Shown: positions 44,650-54,629 of the stretch, in pieces
How the letters are laid out: each line of letters opens with the position of its first letter
Numbering within the stretch: the first letter of the stretch is position 1
Assembly (NCBI GenBank): GCA_024509875.1
Contig: JAMPIV010018778.1
Span: 62,001-126,000, forward strand
DNA from: Oreohelix idahoensis
Lineage: Eukaryota; Mollusca; Gastropoda; Stylommatophora; Oreohelicidae
Direction of reading: 5' to 3'
DNA: 64,000 nucleotides
Program-made: the position numbers and the translations under genes
Notes under the pieces: generated by a model
What the model was told of the DNA's origin: nothing
What the model saw: only the letters and a program-made list of their open reading frames with translations
The model's database searches: none

Positions 44650-47420
44650 TTGTATTATCTACACTGTAGATCTATGATAGGAAACTCTTTACAGAGCAAT
44701 ACAACAGGAGGCAATCTGATCATCAGAAGTAGTCCCCCAAGTCCAACAAGTGTTTCGGCCCAGTATACTCCTTTACATTCTAAGAGGGGTGGGCCCACTT
44801 GGGTCATGACTCCCAAGCGTCTCAGCCTCCTGTTGTCTTGTATCGAAAATGAACCCATTTCACTTATGGTAGCAACTTTAAATTCCACAACTCCGCCAGC
44901 CGTGGAGGCAATTGTGAAAGTAACAAAGAGAAGACAAATTATTCCGTTCGTTCCGTCGCACATCACAACTAAGGACACACACTGAGACACCTGCGCGAAG
45001 CCGACGAGGCTAGCCACTGCGCGCTAGCAACTGAAATTCTGTGCCTAACACCTCTTATAATATACGCCGCCTGTTGCCCCTCAGTCACAGCCCTTTCACT
45101 AGTACACCAAAAAACTCAACGTATTGTGGACTTAGAAAAATTCCTGGTGTTTTTTGTACAGCAGAGTTTACGGTCACGATTTCCATTGCCCATTGCGGTT
45201 GTTCCACAGCCAGCATGATGTCTTTTCGGCAGTTTTACCAAGCCTCTTCGGTGCCCTTGTTCTCGACTGTCCCCATCAGCCCCAACAGTTTAAATAAATC
45301 ATACACTGATGCAGCCACAAGCCCTCATGCACCCACCTCAACAGCCATTACCCTTGCAGTGAACCCATCGTGTCTCAGATCTGCGGCCAGATCATTATAC
45401 TTGGCCGCTTTGAACGAATGTTGCTCGTCCAATCTGGATTCAAATGGCACGGTCAGTTCAATCAGGATAACCTGAAGCGTTGCTGAAGAATGAAGCACTA
45501 TATCCGGCCGTCTCCACGATTTTCTGATACTCTCTGGATATGCCCCTCATCCAGGTAGGTCTACCGCCATCTCCCAGTCGTTTGCAGTCAAGAAGAGATG
45601 GTAAACTGCTACCAGGTTTATCCGGTTTGGGGTGTGCTGACTTTCCTGCCCTCAGAAAGTATGTATTTGCGGTGCTCGGCCTGGGTTTGCTATTCGCCTT
45701 CATCCTTGCCAGGTCTATTGTCACAGCAAGCTCATTTAGCACTTTGTTATGGGGCCAAGTGTATCGCCCTTGCCCTAATGACACCTTACAAGCTGAGAGC
45801 ACGTGTTCAAGTGTCTGCCTCCCCTGGCACAGGGGGCACTGCTCATCATCCGACTTTCCCCATTTCACAAGGTTTGTGGCTGACGGCAGCAGGTCATACA
45901 TTGATCTAACAACGAAGCTGAGCCTAAGGGGTGCCATATGCCATATGTCATTCCATGTCAAGGACCTCTGCAGGGCTCCTTCCCATGTAGTCCATTGGCC
46001 TTGCTGGACCTGCTGCACTGCTTTTTGCAACCTCTTATCATTCTCAGCTTCTCGTATCTCCTGAACTACCATGTCTCTGCACTCCCTACCTGATGCCTTG
46101 GACCACCAGTGGATGTCTCCATGACCAAATCCCTGTCTATTCGTTTGTGTGTATCCGATTACCTCCCTCAGTTTGAGCGACTCTTGGGCAGCATCAACAG
46201 CTTCTTCCACTCTCCACTTCCTTCCCGTTTTCAGTGTGGGCTGAATGGACTTAACCACGTCATCAGCTGACTCGCGTAGCATCATTGCAAGCCTTGCCTT
46301 TCCAATTTTGTACTCTTCAACAACTGACTTGAAGGGAAGCAGAAGTTTTGACTTTTTGCAGTACAGTGCTACATCTGACAGACCTGGTGGTACCCCTAGC
46401 CATTTCCTCATGAACGTATTGTCTGTTGCACTGCCTTCGAGTCTTTTAATGAGGCATCGTACACCCTGCCAAGACTTTTAACAGGTTCCTCAATGACAGA
46501 AGGGATTCTTTGGTTGGAAACCATGAATATGACCTCTGCTATCTTCCCTCTCCTGACTGATAGGCTTCTCGACTTCTTGGGTTTGAAGCTCATATTGCAC
46601 CAGCTGACTAGTTCATCCAGGCATGCTAACATCCTCCGGGCCTGATGTTCATCTGATGTCAGAATTGTTGTGTCATCCAGCTTTGGAATGCTTTGACCTG
46701 CATAGCCATCACGAATGGCAAAGAGATGGTGTCCCATCACATTCCACTGCCAATCCACTTTTGGTACTCTCTGGTTGAAAATCTATGGCCAGCTTTCCAT
46801 TCTTGTGGCTGCATTGAGGGCTACCTGCATAGCCATCACGAGTAGTATCAGAGAGATGGTACATCCCATCGCAATTCCAACTTCAAGGCCAATCCACTTC
46901 GTTGTGTACTCTCTGGTTGAAAATCTGACAGAAAACCCTGCAAAATAAAGCTTCAGCACTGCTGCAATCTCTTGTGGAACATGATACATTTCTAGGGCCT
47001 GCCACAGCATCTGGTGTGGAACAGATCCATAAGCATTTGCTAGATCCAACCAGATTACATGGAGGTTTGTTCTGTCAGACTTTGCCTTTTGGATTGCTTC
47101 CCAGATCATTGTGACATGCTCTAGACATCCTGGTTTACCTGGGATACCTCCTTTCTGAATGGTAGTGTCAATGTACCCATGTGCCAGGAGGTATGTAGTG
47201 GGCCTTTTCGCCATCACTCTACACCTCTTCCTTTCCACATTAAGTAGTGAGATTGGCCTGAACTGAATGATGTCTGTGGAATTTTGTTCCTTCGGGATGT
47301 AGACTCCGTTCGCCTTTCTCCATATTTTTCCTTTCTCTAGATATTTTCTTTGGCTTTCTGCCATTCTGAAATGTGCTGAGTTGAAGTCATGAGCTCCAGT
47401 TTCTCCAGCTTGGCTTGCAT
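44650..47420 (-). pseudogene. LINE RT with C-terminal zinc-knuckle domain, decayed
   Basis: Minus strand. RT part (47364-46783): EQNSTDIIQFRPISLLNVE, GIPGKPGCLEHV, IWLDLANAYGSVPH (first catalytic Asp), EVGIAMGCTIS. Then 46758-46408: KLDDTTILTSDEH (second catalytic pair, first residues altered), MSFKPKKSRSLSV, EEPVKSLGR. C-terminal domain 46411-45458: KWLGVPPGLSDVALYCKKSK, EQCPLCQGRQTLEHVLSACK (CCHC-type) and, after a frame change near 45520, LIELTVPFES to about 45095. The 3' UTR runs to about 44670. The RT core has a roughly 125 bp tandem duplication (46690-46790 / 46810-46930) and a deletion near 46410. It resembles R2/NeSL-like RTs, but the clade is uncertain. Confidence 0.8.
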
Positions 47421-47981
47421 TTAAAAGATTGTCACTACTGGTCCCAAGCTAGGAGTAAGAAGCGTTTAGCATAATGTGCATTCCCCACCATCCAAAGAGG
47501 CTCTCTAACTATGCAGAGCTAATATACTGTGCTCTGGTTCTGGGCTCTCACAAGGAGTTGTCACGTCCTGCATAGAGCTACTTCTCAGATGGTCTATCAC
47601 TGGGTCCATAGTGAGATCCTCTTGCATGCAGTCAACCAGGTCAAAGCCAAAGAATCACATCTGGGGCTCAAATGACTTCTCCAAGCTTAGTGTGCAATGC
47701 TGGGTTCTCAACAAGTTTCACCACAGGGGGAATCCCTGGAAGTGTGTGGATGATTTCAAGAGTCAATGAAGGTGTAATTAGCCTCACAGACAGAGGTTCA
47801 CTTCCACATATGTATACTGTAGCATTGTGCATAGCTGGTGGTTATATAAGGATGACTACAGATATGCCTCATGGAAGAGTGTGCCATATAAGGCACAAGT
47901 ATAAACAAGTGTTCTTAAAGGGATCTTCTTCAAGCTACTGTTCATTGCCAGGATACTGATGAAGGTGTGTTGTACTACGTA
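47421..47981. other. Unassigned
   Basis: A 95-codon plus ORF (47672-47959) is unrecognised. The final exon of the phosphatase gene could lie here or further left on minus, but I could not identify it. Confidence 0.4.
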
Positions 47982-48018
47982 ATCTTAAGCTCAAAGTTAT
48001 GATAGTAACAGTCACTTA

Positions 48019-48330
48019 AGTAATAGTGGATTACTGCGCACTGCAAGACATATGGAAATGAGAAAGCAGATAGACTTTTCAAAGAAGAAGGAAGCAAAAT
48101 CCAAACTGAAGACAGGGCAACACAAGAAAAGATAAAATAATTAGTAGTAGTAGCTCCCTTCACACATTTTTAGAATATGTCCTCCAAGACTGTCGGCTCC
48201 ATGAGAGGAGCAGAGTGCCAAAAAGGTCTTCTCTGACCCAGTTGAGGGATAAATTGTGTGGTGACAAGAAAAACCCAAGAAGGACTGCCAATTTTATGAG
48301 AGAGATGTGGTTATTTGAAAGCTAATGAAG
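48019..48330 (+). pseudogene. Jockey-like LINE RNase H fragment
   Basis: The plus strand reads WITAHCKTYGNEKADRLFKE (RNase H motif with the His and last Asp) and then EYVLQDCRLHERSR. Direct repeats flank it together with the GA tract: 47982-48018 and 48488-48525 (atcttaagctca-agttatga then acttа-type end). Confidence 0.7.
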
Positions 48331-48487
48331 AAGGAGAAGAAAGAAGAGAAGGAGGGAGAGGGAGAAGAAGGAGGAGGAAGAAGAGAAAGAAGGAAGAGGA
48401 GGAATAAGAAGAGAAAAAAGGAAGAGGAAGTAGAAGGTGGAAGAAGAAGGAAGAAGAGGAAAAACAAGAAGACAGAAGAAGAAGAAT
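48325..48487. repeat. GA-rich microsatellite
   Basis: Irregular gaagaaggaggaagaag repeats, purine on plus, between the LINE fragment and the phosphatase exon. Confidence 0.95.
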
Positions 48488-48527
48488 CATCTTAAGCTCA
48501 CAGTTATGACAGACACAGTTCACTTAC

Positions 48528-49185
48528 ATGATCAGAAATAAACTGGCTCCGCCGTGTTTTGCAATGTTTGATGGTCCTATAGACGTCTATTTCTCCTTCT
48601 TCCTCCATCTTTTCACACAAAATAGCCAAGACAGCAAAGAGTCCACAATGAGAGGCACCATCCTGGCAGTGAATGATGACTGGCCTCTCATCCTGACATG
48701 TTTCATCCTGCCAGGCAAACATGCCCTGAATCAAATCCAGAAGTTCTGTCCTGGATGGCGGTGTTAGGCTGGACTGGGGCCAAGAACTAAAATGGAACTG
48801 CCTGATAAGCCTGGCTGGCTCTTTTGGATACTGAGTGCTGCGGATACTGAAGTTGCGGATGGTTACACTTTCATGCTCAAACACTGCTGTTGTTTCAATG
48901 AAAAAAGGTTCGAACAGCTTCAGATTCATACTGGGCCAGTATTCAGCGCAGGTGTTATCCTCGTTCCTGAAATCTTCCAGCATGATTATTGTGCGGACAT
49001 CATAGTCGTAAACAAGCTTCCAGAAGTCGGTGATGGTCGTGTGAAGTGGTGTCTGTGTGACGATGAACTGGTTTTTCTTGAAATAGCTGTCTAAAAATAG
49101 AGCATTGATGTAATCTGTGGGGTTTAATCCACCAGGTGACATTAACAGTGGACGGTATTTCTCTGGTGGCAGGATATCTGGGTAC
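48528..49185 (-). CDS. Receptor tyrosine phosphatase exon: D2 (pseudophosphatase) domain
   Basis: Acceptor TTTGTACTTTTAG just above 49185, donor CAT|GTAAGT at 48528/48527; 658 bp. It encodes YPDILPPEKYRPL, then TDYINALFLDSYFKKNQFIV, TDFWKLVYDYDVRTIIML, CAEYWP, QFHFSSWPQ and the loop PVIIHCQDGASHCGLFAVL. This is the second, membrane-distal PTP domain of a receptor phosphatase. The active-site pattern HCX5R has become HCX5H and WPD has become WPQ, so catalysis is not expected; many D2 domains are inactive and regulate D1. The exon ends in phase 0 after RRSQFISDH. The last part of D2 (a QYxFxY-type helix) must be in a further exon that I did not find. An open frame continues a few codons past the donor only by chance. 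Confidence 0.92.
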
Positions 49186-49199
49186 CTAAAAGTACAAAA

Positions 49200-49490
49200 A
49201 CAACAACCAAGTCATTACAGTGGAACAAGAGATGAGAAGAAGACAATGGCAATGGATAGGACACTGAGGAAACCTGTTGATAGCATTACAAGGCAGTCAT
49301 TGTTCTGGAACCCCCAGGGCAAGAGAGGCAGAGGTAGACCAAGAAGCACATGGAGAAGAAAGCTGGAAACAGAGGTGAAAATGATGAGGAGAACATGGAA
49401 AGAACTTGAGATGATGGCACAAGACAGGGGGACTTGGCATGTGTTTGTTGAAGGCCCATGTTCCTTGGGAAGCGGAAGGTTATGAATGAA
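49200..49490 (+). mobile_element. LINE 3' fragment (LFWNPQGKR family), best-preserved copy
   Basis: An open frame with [38 protein letters not shown] and MAQDRGTWHVFVEGPCSLGS. Lies in the phosphatase intron, antisense to the gene. Confidence 0.85.
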
Positions 49491-49494
49491 TATG

Positions 49495-49795
49495 AAGTCA
49501 TTACAGACTTTCATAAATTGATGCTTGCGTTGAATAGAAGAATTTAAATGGTATGGTAAGATTACCAATGTGGAACTGATGACAAGAATTTAACAAGTGT
49601 CAATGAAAAAACTGGTGAGAAGAAGATGCTGGCAATGGATAGGACACACACAGAGGAAACCTGCTTATTGCATTACAAGGCAGTCCTTGTTCTGGAATCC
49701 CCAGGGTAAGAGAGGTAGAGGGAAACTGAACAGACACATGGAGAAGAGAACTGGAGATTGTTCAGGGCCTAATCTCCTTGGGGATAATGAATGAA
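49495..49795 (+). mobile_element. LINE 3' fragment (LFWNPQGKR family)
   Basis: A second copy in tandem with the previous one: [33 protein letters not shown], then truncated after EKRTGD. Confidence 0.75.
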
Positions 49796-49869
49796 TCACA
49801 GTTTCATTAACAGTTTTAGTATATTGAAATTTTCCTAAGTCCGCAATACACTGAGTTTTCCACTGTATT

Positions 49870-50285
49870 GGTGAAAGGACGGCGGCTCTACAGGTAACCC
49901 GCTGTGTATTATATAAGGTGTTGGGTGCAGTTAGATTTCAGTTGCCAGCTCGTAATGCTTCACACTTTGTCGGCTTAACGCAGGTGTGTCAGTGGTGTTC
50001 TGCGGAACAACCGCAATAATTTGTCTTCACTTTGTTACTTTCACAATTGCCTCCGGCTGGCAGAATTGTGGATTTTAAAGCTGCAACCAAGGTGGAATGG
50101 GTTCATTTTCTACACAAGACAACAGGAGGCTGAGACACTTGGGAGTCATGACCCAGGTAGGCCCGCCCACCCTTAGAATGTAAAGGAGGATAAGGTGCTG
50201 AAACACTTGATCGATGGGGGTATTTCTCCTGATGATCAGATTGCTTCCTGTTGTATCGCTCTGCATAGAGTTTCCTATCATAGTG
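49870..50285 (+). mobile_element. 3' UTR copy of the LINE at 44650-47420
   Basis: Inverted match to 44670-45060: gacaacaggaggctgagaca, ttgggagtcatgacccaggt, tttcctatcatag. A 5'-truncated insertion of the same LINE family. Confidence 0.7.
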
Positions 50286-50383
50286 AAAAACTCCGCATAA
50301 CTTATTATATATTATATAGAGATGGCCTAGTAATCTGCAGTGGCCAGTTCTCAGGTGGAAAATGGTGGTCTGTTGGTGTCTTT

Positions 50384-51055
50384 TTAGTTAGTGGATTGGG
50401 TCATCTCTGTTGTATTTCCCCTTCCTCCTTCCACTGAGTTTTGTACTTTTGTGGACGATGGATTTAGCTTTTCAATAAGGCAATGAGTGGCTGGATTGTT
50501 CCATTTTACTGCCACTTCTAGGTAGAACATCTGCTCTCTCATTTCCAGCATTTCCACAACAGCAGGGTAACCACTGAAAGGCAATGTTTGATGACCTTTG
50601 GGTAATGTTAAGCTCAGATCTGATCTCATACATCATGTTTTCATTTCTAGTGTTCTGTATTGATTCCAGTAATGATCTACAGTAAGTGAAGATTACTATC
50701 TGAGCTGGTGGCTGCTGTTCGGATCTGGTGAGGATTTTCAAAGCTTGTAGTAGGTCCATAGCTGCCTTCCTGAAATTGGAGATCTTTCCAGTTGGGAAGG
50801 CCTTTTGGATGATCTTCGCATTAATGAATCTTACAAAAATGCCTCCTCCGCCATTCTTTACTGCCCCCTCTGCGGATCCATCTGTTTATACATCCGTCCT
50901 CTCCTTCAGGTTGTACTTTTCTTCAATCATCTCCTGAGCCAAGGATTTTAGTTGTGGAGGGGCCTGGTTGCCTTTCTTTTGTATTCCAATGACTTCTGTG
51001 ATGATAGATTTATTTTCTTGGCAGTAGTTTGGCTCCTCATAATCAATTAACATTA
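50384..51055 (-). pseudogene. Jockey-like LINE RNase H fragment, minus copy
   Basis: Minus strand: KERTDV, a stop where Tyr is expected, TDGSAEGAVKNGGGGIF (RNase H start), MDLLQALKILTR, FTYCRSLLESI, FQWLPCCCGNAGNERADVL (His of the family SHC motif replaced). Decayed. Confidence 0.75.
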
Positions 51056-51850
51056 ACCTGGATCCATGCATACACAGATGGATCAGCAACTAACGCAACA
51101 GAAGATGGGGGTGGAGGAGTCTTCCTGAGCTTAAGCAATGGCACACAAAAAAAAGACAGGGAAATTTTCAAGTAACTTCAGAGCAGAGGCAGAGGCCCTA
51201 AAAACTGCATCAGAAATTCTAATGACAAAAGAAAGCTCAGAGAGACCAGCTGCTATCTTCTCAGATGCGCTGTCAGTAATTACAACACTGAAAAGTCAAA
51301 GTAATGCTGAACTGGATGACCTAAGAGTTACACTTCACAGACTATGTCAGCAATACAAAAGAGTCGTGATACAGTGGATCCCTTCTCACTGCAACATCCC
51401 TGGAAATGAAGAGGCAGACAGATTGGCAAAGGAAGGGGGAAAGCTTCCTCAACTTGACACAAATATAACTTATGAGGAGGCCAAGAGTTTTATCAAGCGC
51501 AGATACAAACACAAATGGAAGCAGAGCATCCAGGCCACACAAAAAATGATACATATTACCAGCTCAGCAGAAGTGAACAAGTGGTAATCTTCAGACTTCA
51601 CACAGGTCATAACAGATTGAGATACCATCTATTCAACAAATTAAAGATAGGAACTACTGATGAGTGTGACTGTGGCACCGATAAAATGACTGCCGAACAT
51701 CTGCTTCAAAGGTGCCCAACATATGAGGAACAGAGAAAACGCATATGGCCATCAACAGTACCATTCCTGGAGAAAATCTACGGAGATATCAACAGCCTCA
51801 GGCTGACCACTGCTTTCTTTAAACTTATTCAAGTTGACAACTGAGGGTGA
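51056..51850 (+). pseudogene. Jockey-like LINE RNase H domain and C-terminus, plus copy
   Basis: Plus strand: WIHAYTDGSATNATEDGGGG (first Asp), FRAEAEALKTASEI (Glu), IFSDALSVITTL (Asp), QWIPSHCNIPGNEEADRLAK (His, Asp). A frameshift near 51530 leads to the tail LHTGHNRLRYHLFNKL and CDCGTDKMTAEHLLQRCPTY. All RNase H catalytic residues are present, but there are two frame breaks (about 51150 and 51530). Confidence 0.85.
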
Positions 51851-52143
51851 ACGAAGAAGAAGAAGAATTAACATTTCCATCTCAGTAGGTTGTTTTGAGA
51901 GGAGGTCTTCATAACATTGGTGCAGATGTTCTGAGATGTTTAAGAAGCTGGTTCTGTTCAGCCTGTTTTTTGTCAAGCTGTGATGGTGCTGAGTCTTCAT
52001 CAGGGAACAAGACACATGAATGCATTTTAAGCAAGAAACAAACAAGAGACAACATACAAACAAATTATAAAAGTTAAAGAAACTTGAAAATTATACACAC
52101 ATTCATAAAGATTATATTTTTTGACTTTAAAAAATGAGATGTT
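51851..52143. other. Unassigned spacer in phosphatase intron
   Basis: Under 300 bp and without recognised coding; includes gctgagtcttcatcagggaa, a possible retroelement end. Confidence 0.4.
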
Positions 52144-52155
52144 TGATCTTATATA

Positions 52156-52520
52156 TATATTTTTTTTTTTTTTTTTTGCGTACGCCCGCTAATATTCGAG
52201 GCGAAATCTCAGGTTATTATTTATGTCTAACCTGACATTGATTTTACGTGAGTATCCCTTTATTTCTTGTACAGAGACAGGTGTCCCTCGCCATTCAGGC
52301 AAATACTCGCCGATTTCGGAGGTACCCATTGCAGCTGGGTCGGCTCAGGAGCCGCCAGTCCCTGGCCGACGACACTCCTTCAAATGTCCTCGCCAGGTCT
52401 CGAGTTAATCCAGTCCAAATCCCGGTCGACGAAAAATCCTCAAATGCCGTCGCCCGGGTTTGATCCTGTATCACCCGGTCGCCAGAGCGGTGTTGTAACC
52501 ACTACGCTAGCGCGGCTCCC
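52156..52520 (-). mobile_element. SINE D, full copy with TSD
   Basis: Same structure as 26620-26965: poly(T) at left (poly(A) on minus), cgtacgcccgctaatattcg, two tandem 60 bp blocks, and a tRNA head at right (ctagcgcggctcc). The duplication tgatcttatata lies at about 52144-52155 and 52521-52532. Confidence 0.9.
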
Positions 52521-52714
52521 TGATCTTATATAAAATCCAGGAATATAGAAGCTGAAGCCAGTCTGTGCAAAGCTTGTGTAATGATATGACAGAAGCAAGC
52601 CACTAATGTCACCATAAGAGATTACGTGAGGAGCAAACAAATTAGGATGTTGGTGGGAATACGTGAATAAAGAATAATAAAGTAGTCCCATAGCACATAC
52701 TGTCTTAGTTGAGT

Positions 52715-52870
52715 GAAGTGTTAGAGACTTCAGTATACGGGGTCTCAGCTTTATGAGGGGGGGAGCGAGTGACCAGTTCCCTTCTTTGTGGCCTTTGCCT
52801 GCCCTAATGAGCAGAGTTAGGTACCTATTTTATAACTAGGTAGACAGTAGCATAACGCTGCCAGGCAGCT
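52715..52870 (-). mobile_element. SINE B copy, head missing
   Basis: gaagtgttagagacttcagt, tgaccagttcccttctttgt and agagttaggtacctattt match the non-tRNA part of SINE B. Confidence 0.75.
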
Positions 52871-53036
52871 TTGCCTTGAGAAGCAAACACTCAGACTAAT
52901 ACTGCCCTTTGAAACTCTGCATCAAACATACAAATAGGACATCACATCATCTGGATACAACACTACAATGCAGTAAATTCAGCTACCATCATAAGCCTTT
53001 GACAGCTACAGATCTGGCTACAGGGCAAGTTGATGT

Positions 53037-53645
53037 CTGAAAGAAAGATGGGTAGATGGTATTTAAAAAAAATTCATGCAGAAACATGGTTTGACGCTAG
53101 CCATGGCAACACAATGAGCACAACAGCAATAGAATCTCTTGATAATACTTAACATTGACAGCTAAGTACTTCATCATTATTTTCTCTGCTCCACAAATAG
53201 ACAATAAGTCAAGGCCTAAAAACTCAACCCCTGCAGACCCAAGTAGAACAGTCCCAACTAAGATGGTTTGGCCATGTCTGCAAAATGGGAGAAGATCGGC
53301 TACCACGACAAGCATGGGAAACTAACAGCCAGGGATCCAGACCTTCAGGACGATCCAGAGTTCGCTGGGAGGACAACATTAGACAATCTTTGAAGGACCG
53401 AGGACTAGAATGGAACTAAGCCAGGAGCAAGACAGCTGACAGGATAGTATGGCGCTCTCTCTTCTAAACCTCTACGCCTCACAGTAGAAGGGGAACGACT
53501 AAGTAAGAAAGATGGGTAGATGGTGTGAAAAAAATGTATGCAGAAACATGGTTTGACGCTAGCCATAGCAACACAATTCACATAACAGCAACAGAAAATC
53601 TTGACAATGCTTAACATCGACAACTAAGTACTTCATCATCATTTC
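53037..53645. repeat. Direct repeats of about 140-160 bp flanking a LINE fragment
   Basis: 53037-53196 and 53508-53645 share agaaagatgggtagatggt, catggtttgacgctagccat and aagtacttcatcat. Between them is the LINE fragment 53200-53505. The sequence is far longer than a normal target-site duplication. Confidence 0.8.
53200..53505 (+). pseudogene. LINE ORF2 C-terminal fragment (WETKSQ family)
   Basis: The nucleotide sequence parallels 15019-15392 inverted (gacccaagtagaacagtccc, caagcatgggaaactaacag, gcctcacagtagaaggggaa). Many frame changes. Confidence 0.7.
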
Positions 53646-53649
53646 CTCT

Positions 53650-53890
53650 TTCACTCCCTATATAGCAAGAAACCATTACTGTAACTGGCCCCCTTAAGGA
53701 AGCCTAAATAAAAGCCTTCACGTACTCTTGTAGTGGTGGTTTCTGAAGCAATCATTTGTGAATGATAAGGTTGCCAGTCCCATCCACTACCTCTTATTAG
53801 TCACCCCGTAAGACATATCTCAGGAAGCAGCAGTTGCAATTCTTTCCTTTTCTGCTTAGAGACCCCAGGAACTACAAGGGGCAGCTAAGT
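53650..53890 (+). repeat. Rep A copy, adjacent to phosphatase exon
   Basis: ccattactgtaactggcccc, cgtactcttgtagtggtggt, ttagtcaccccgtaagacat and gagaccccaggaactacaag; it ends a few bases from the splice donor of the D1 exon. Confidence 0.75.
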
Positions 53891-53896
53891 ACTTAC

Positions 53897-54583
53897 CTAT
53901 TCTTTTGTATGTTGACTTCAAGCAGGGCAGTCTTCAGCTCATCCTTTGTAGGTCCCCTGGTGAAGACTTCTAAAAGCCGATGCTGGTCTCTTAAATATGT
54001 ATGGTTAGTCTGAGGGTTTTTCTGTGTCCAGTTGTGGTAATGTTCCTTTAGATCAAAGTCCACAAGAGTGTTGCCAGCATGGAATTCTTCAAATATGGCT
54101 TCATAAATGAACACATATTGCTTTTTAGTACGTACCATGTACGGGCGATTTCTGCGCGTTTTTCTCACAAAATCAAATACCCTAACTCTTCCTTCTAATG
54201 CATACTGTTCAATAAGAGAATCAACAGCAATGAAAACACCTGTCCTACCCATTCCAGTCCCACAATGAACTAGAATAGGACCTGGTCCATCATTATGGTA
54301 GCTTCGCACTTTGTATCGCATCTCTAGAAATGGGATTGGGTCATCTGGGACACCATGAGCTGGCCAAGATATGAACTGAAATAGCTTTACTGTCTTTGAA
54401 TGTTCTTCATCCCTGGCCTTGACTGCAACTGTTCGCACTATAAAGTCAGCGTACTCTCTAACTTCAATGAGATGCAAAAGAAAGTTTCCATATCTTTCTT
54501 TAGTGCTCTCAGGCCAGAACTGGGTACACTTAACAATGCCATCTTCTACTGCGTTAGTTACCATTACTACGGTCTTGATTGAC
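53897..54583 (-). CDS. Receptor tyrosine phosphatase exon: catalytic half of D1
   Basis: Acceptor TTTTTCTAG above 54583, donor ATAG|GTAAGTAC at 53897/53896; 687 bp, phase 2 to phase 2. It encodes TVVMVTNAVEDGIVKCTQFW, ADFIVRTVAV, LFQFISWPAHGVPDDPIPF, the P-loop ILVHCGTGMGRTGVFIAVD, RRNRPYMVRTKKQYVFIYEA, and the D1-D2 linker ending in EVNIQKNR. The P-loop has HC and the arginine (HCX5R), so phosphotyrosine binding should be possible. The WPD-loop aspartate, the general acid of PTPs, is alanine (codon GCT instead of GAT). D1 may therefore bind or hold substrates rather than turn them over. The protein would be a single-pass membrane receptor with this domain in the cytoplasm. Confidence 0.95.
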
Positions 54584-54629
54584 CTAGAAAAATGACATGA
54601 AGGAGAAAATTAGTTTATCAAATGTGTCA

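Noticed and set aside
45540..46064. 174-codon plus ORF and neighbours
   Set aside because: Antisense shadow of the LINE C-terminal domain, which has the recognisable zinc-knuckle motif on minus.
48311..48523. 70-codon Ser/Leu ORF
   Set aside because: Translation of the GA-rich microsatellite.
44650..50285. 400 bp inverted repeats at both ends of a 5.6 kb region, possible large transposon
   Set aside because: Each is the 3' UTR of the same LINE family, one attached to its ORF on minus and one 5'-truncated on plus; a third copy lies at 37430.
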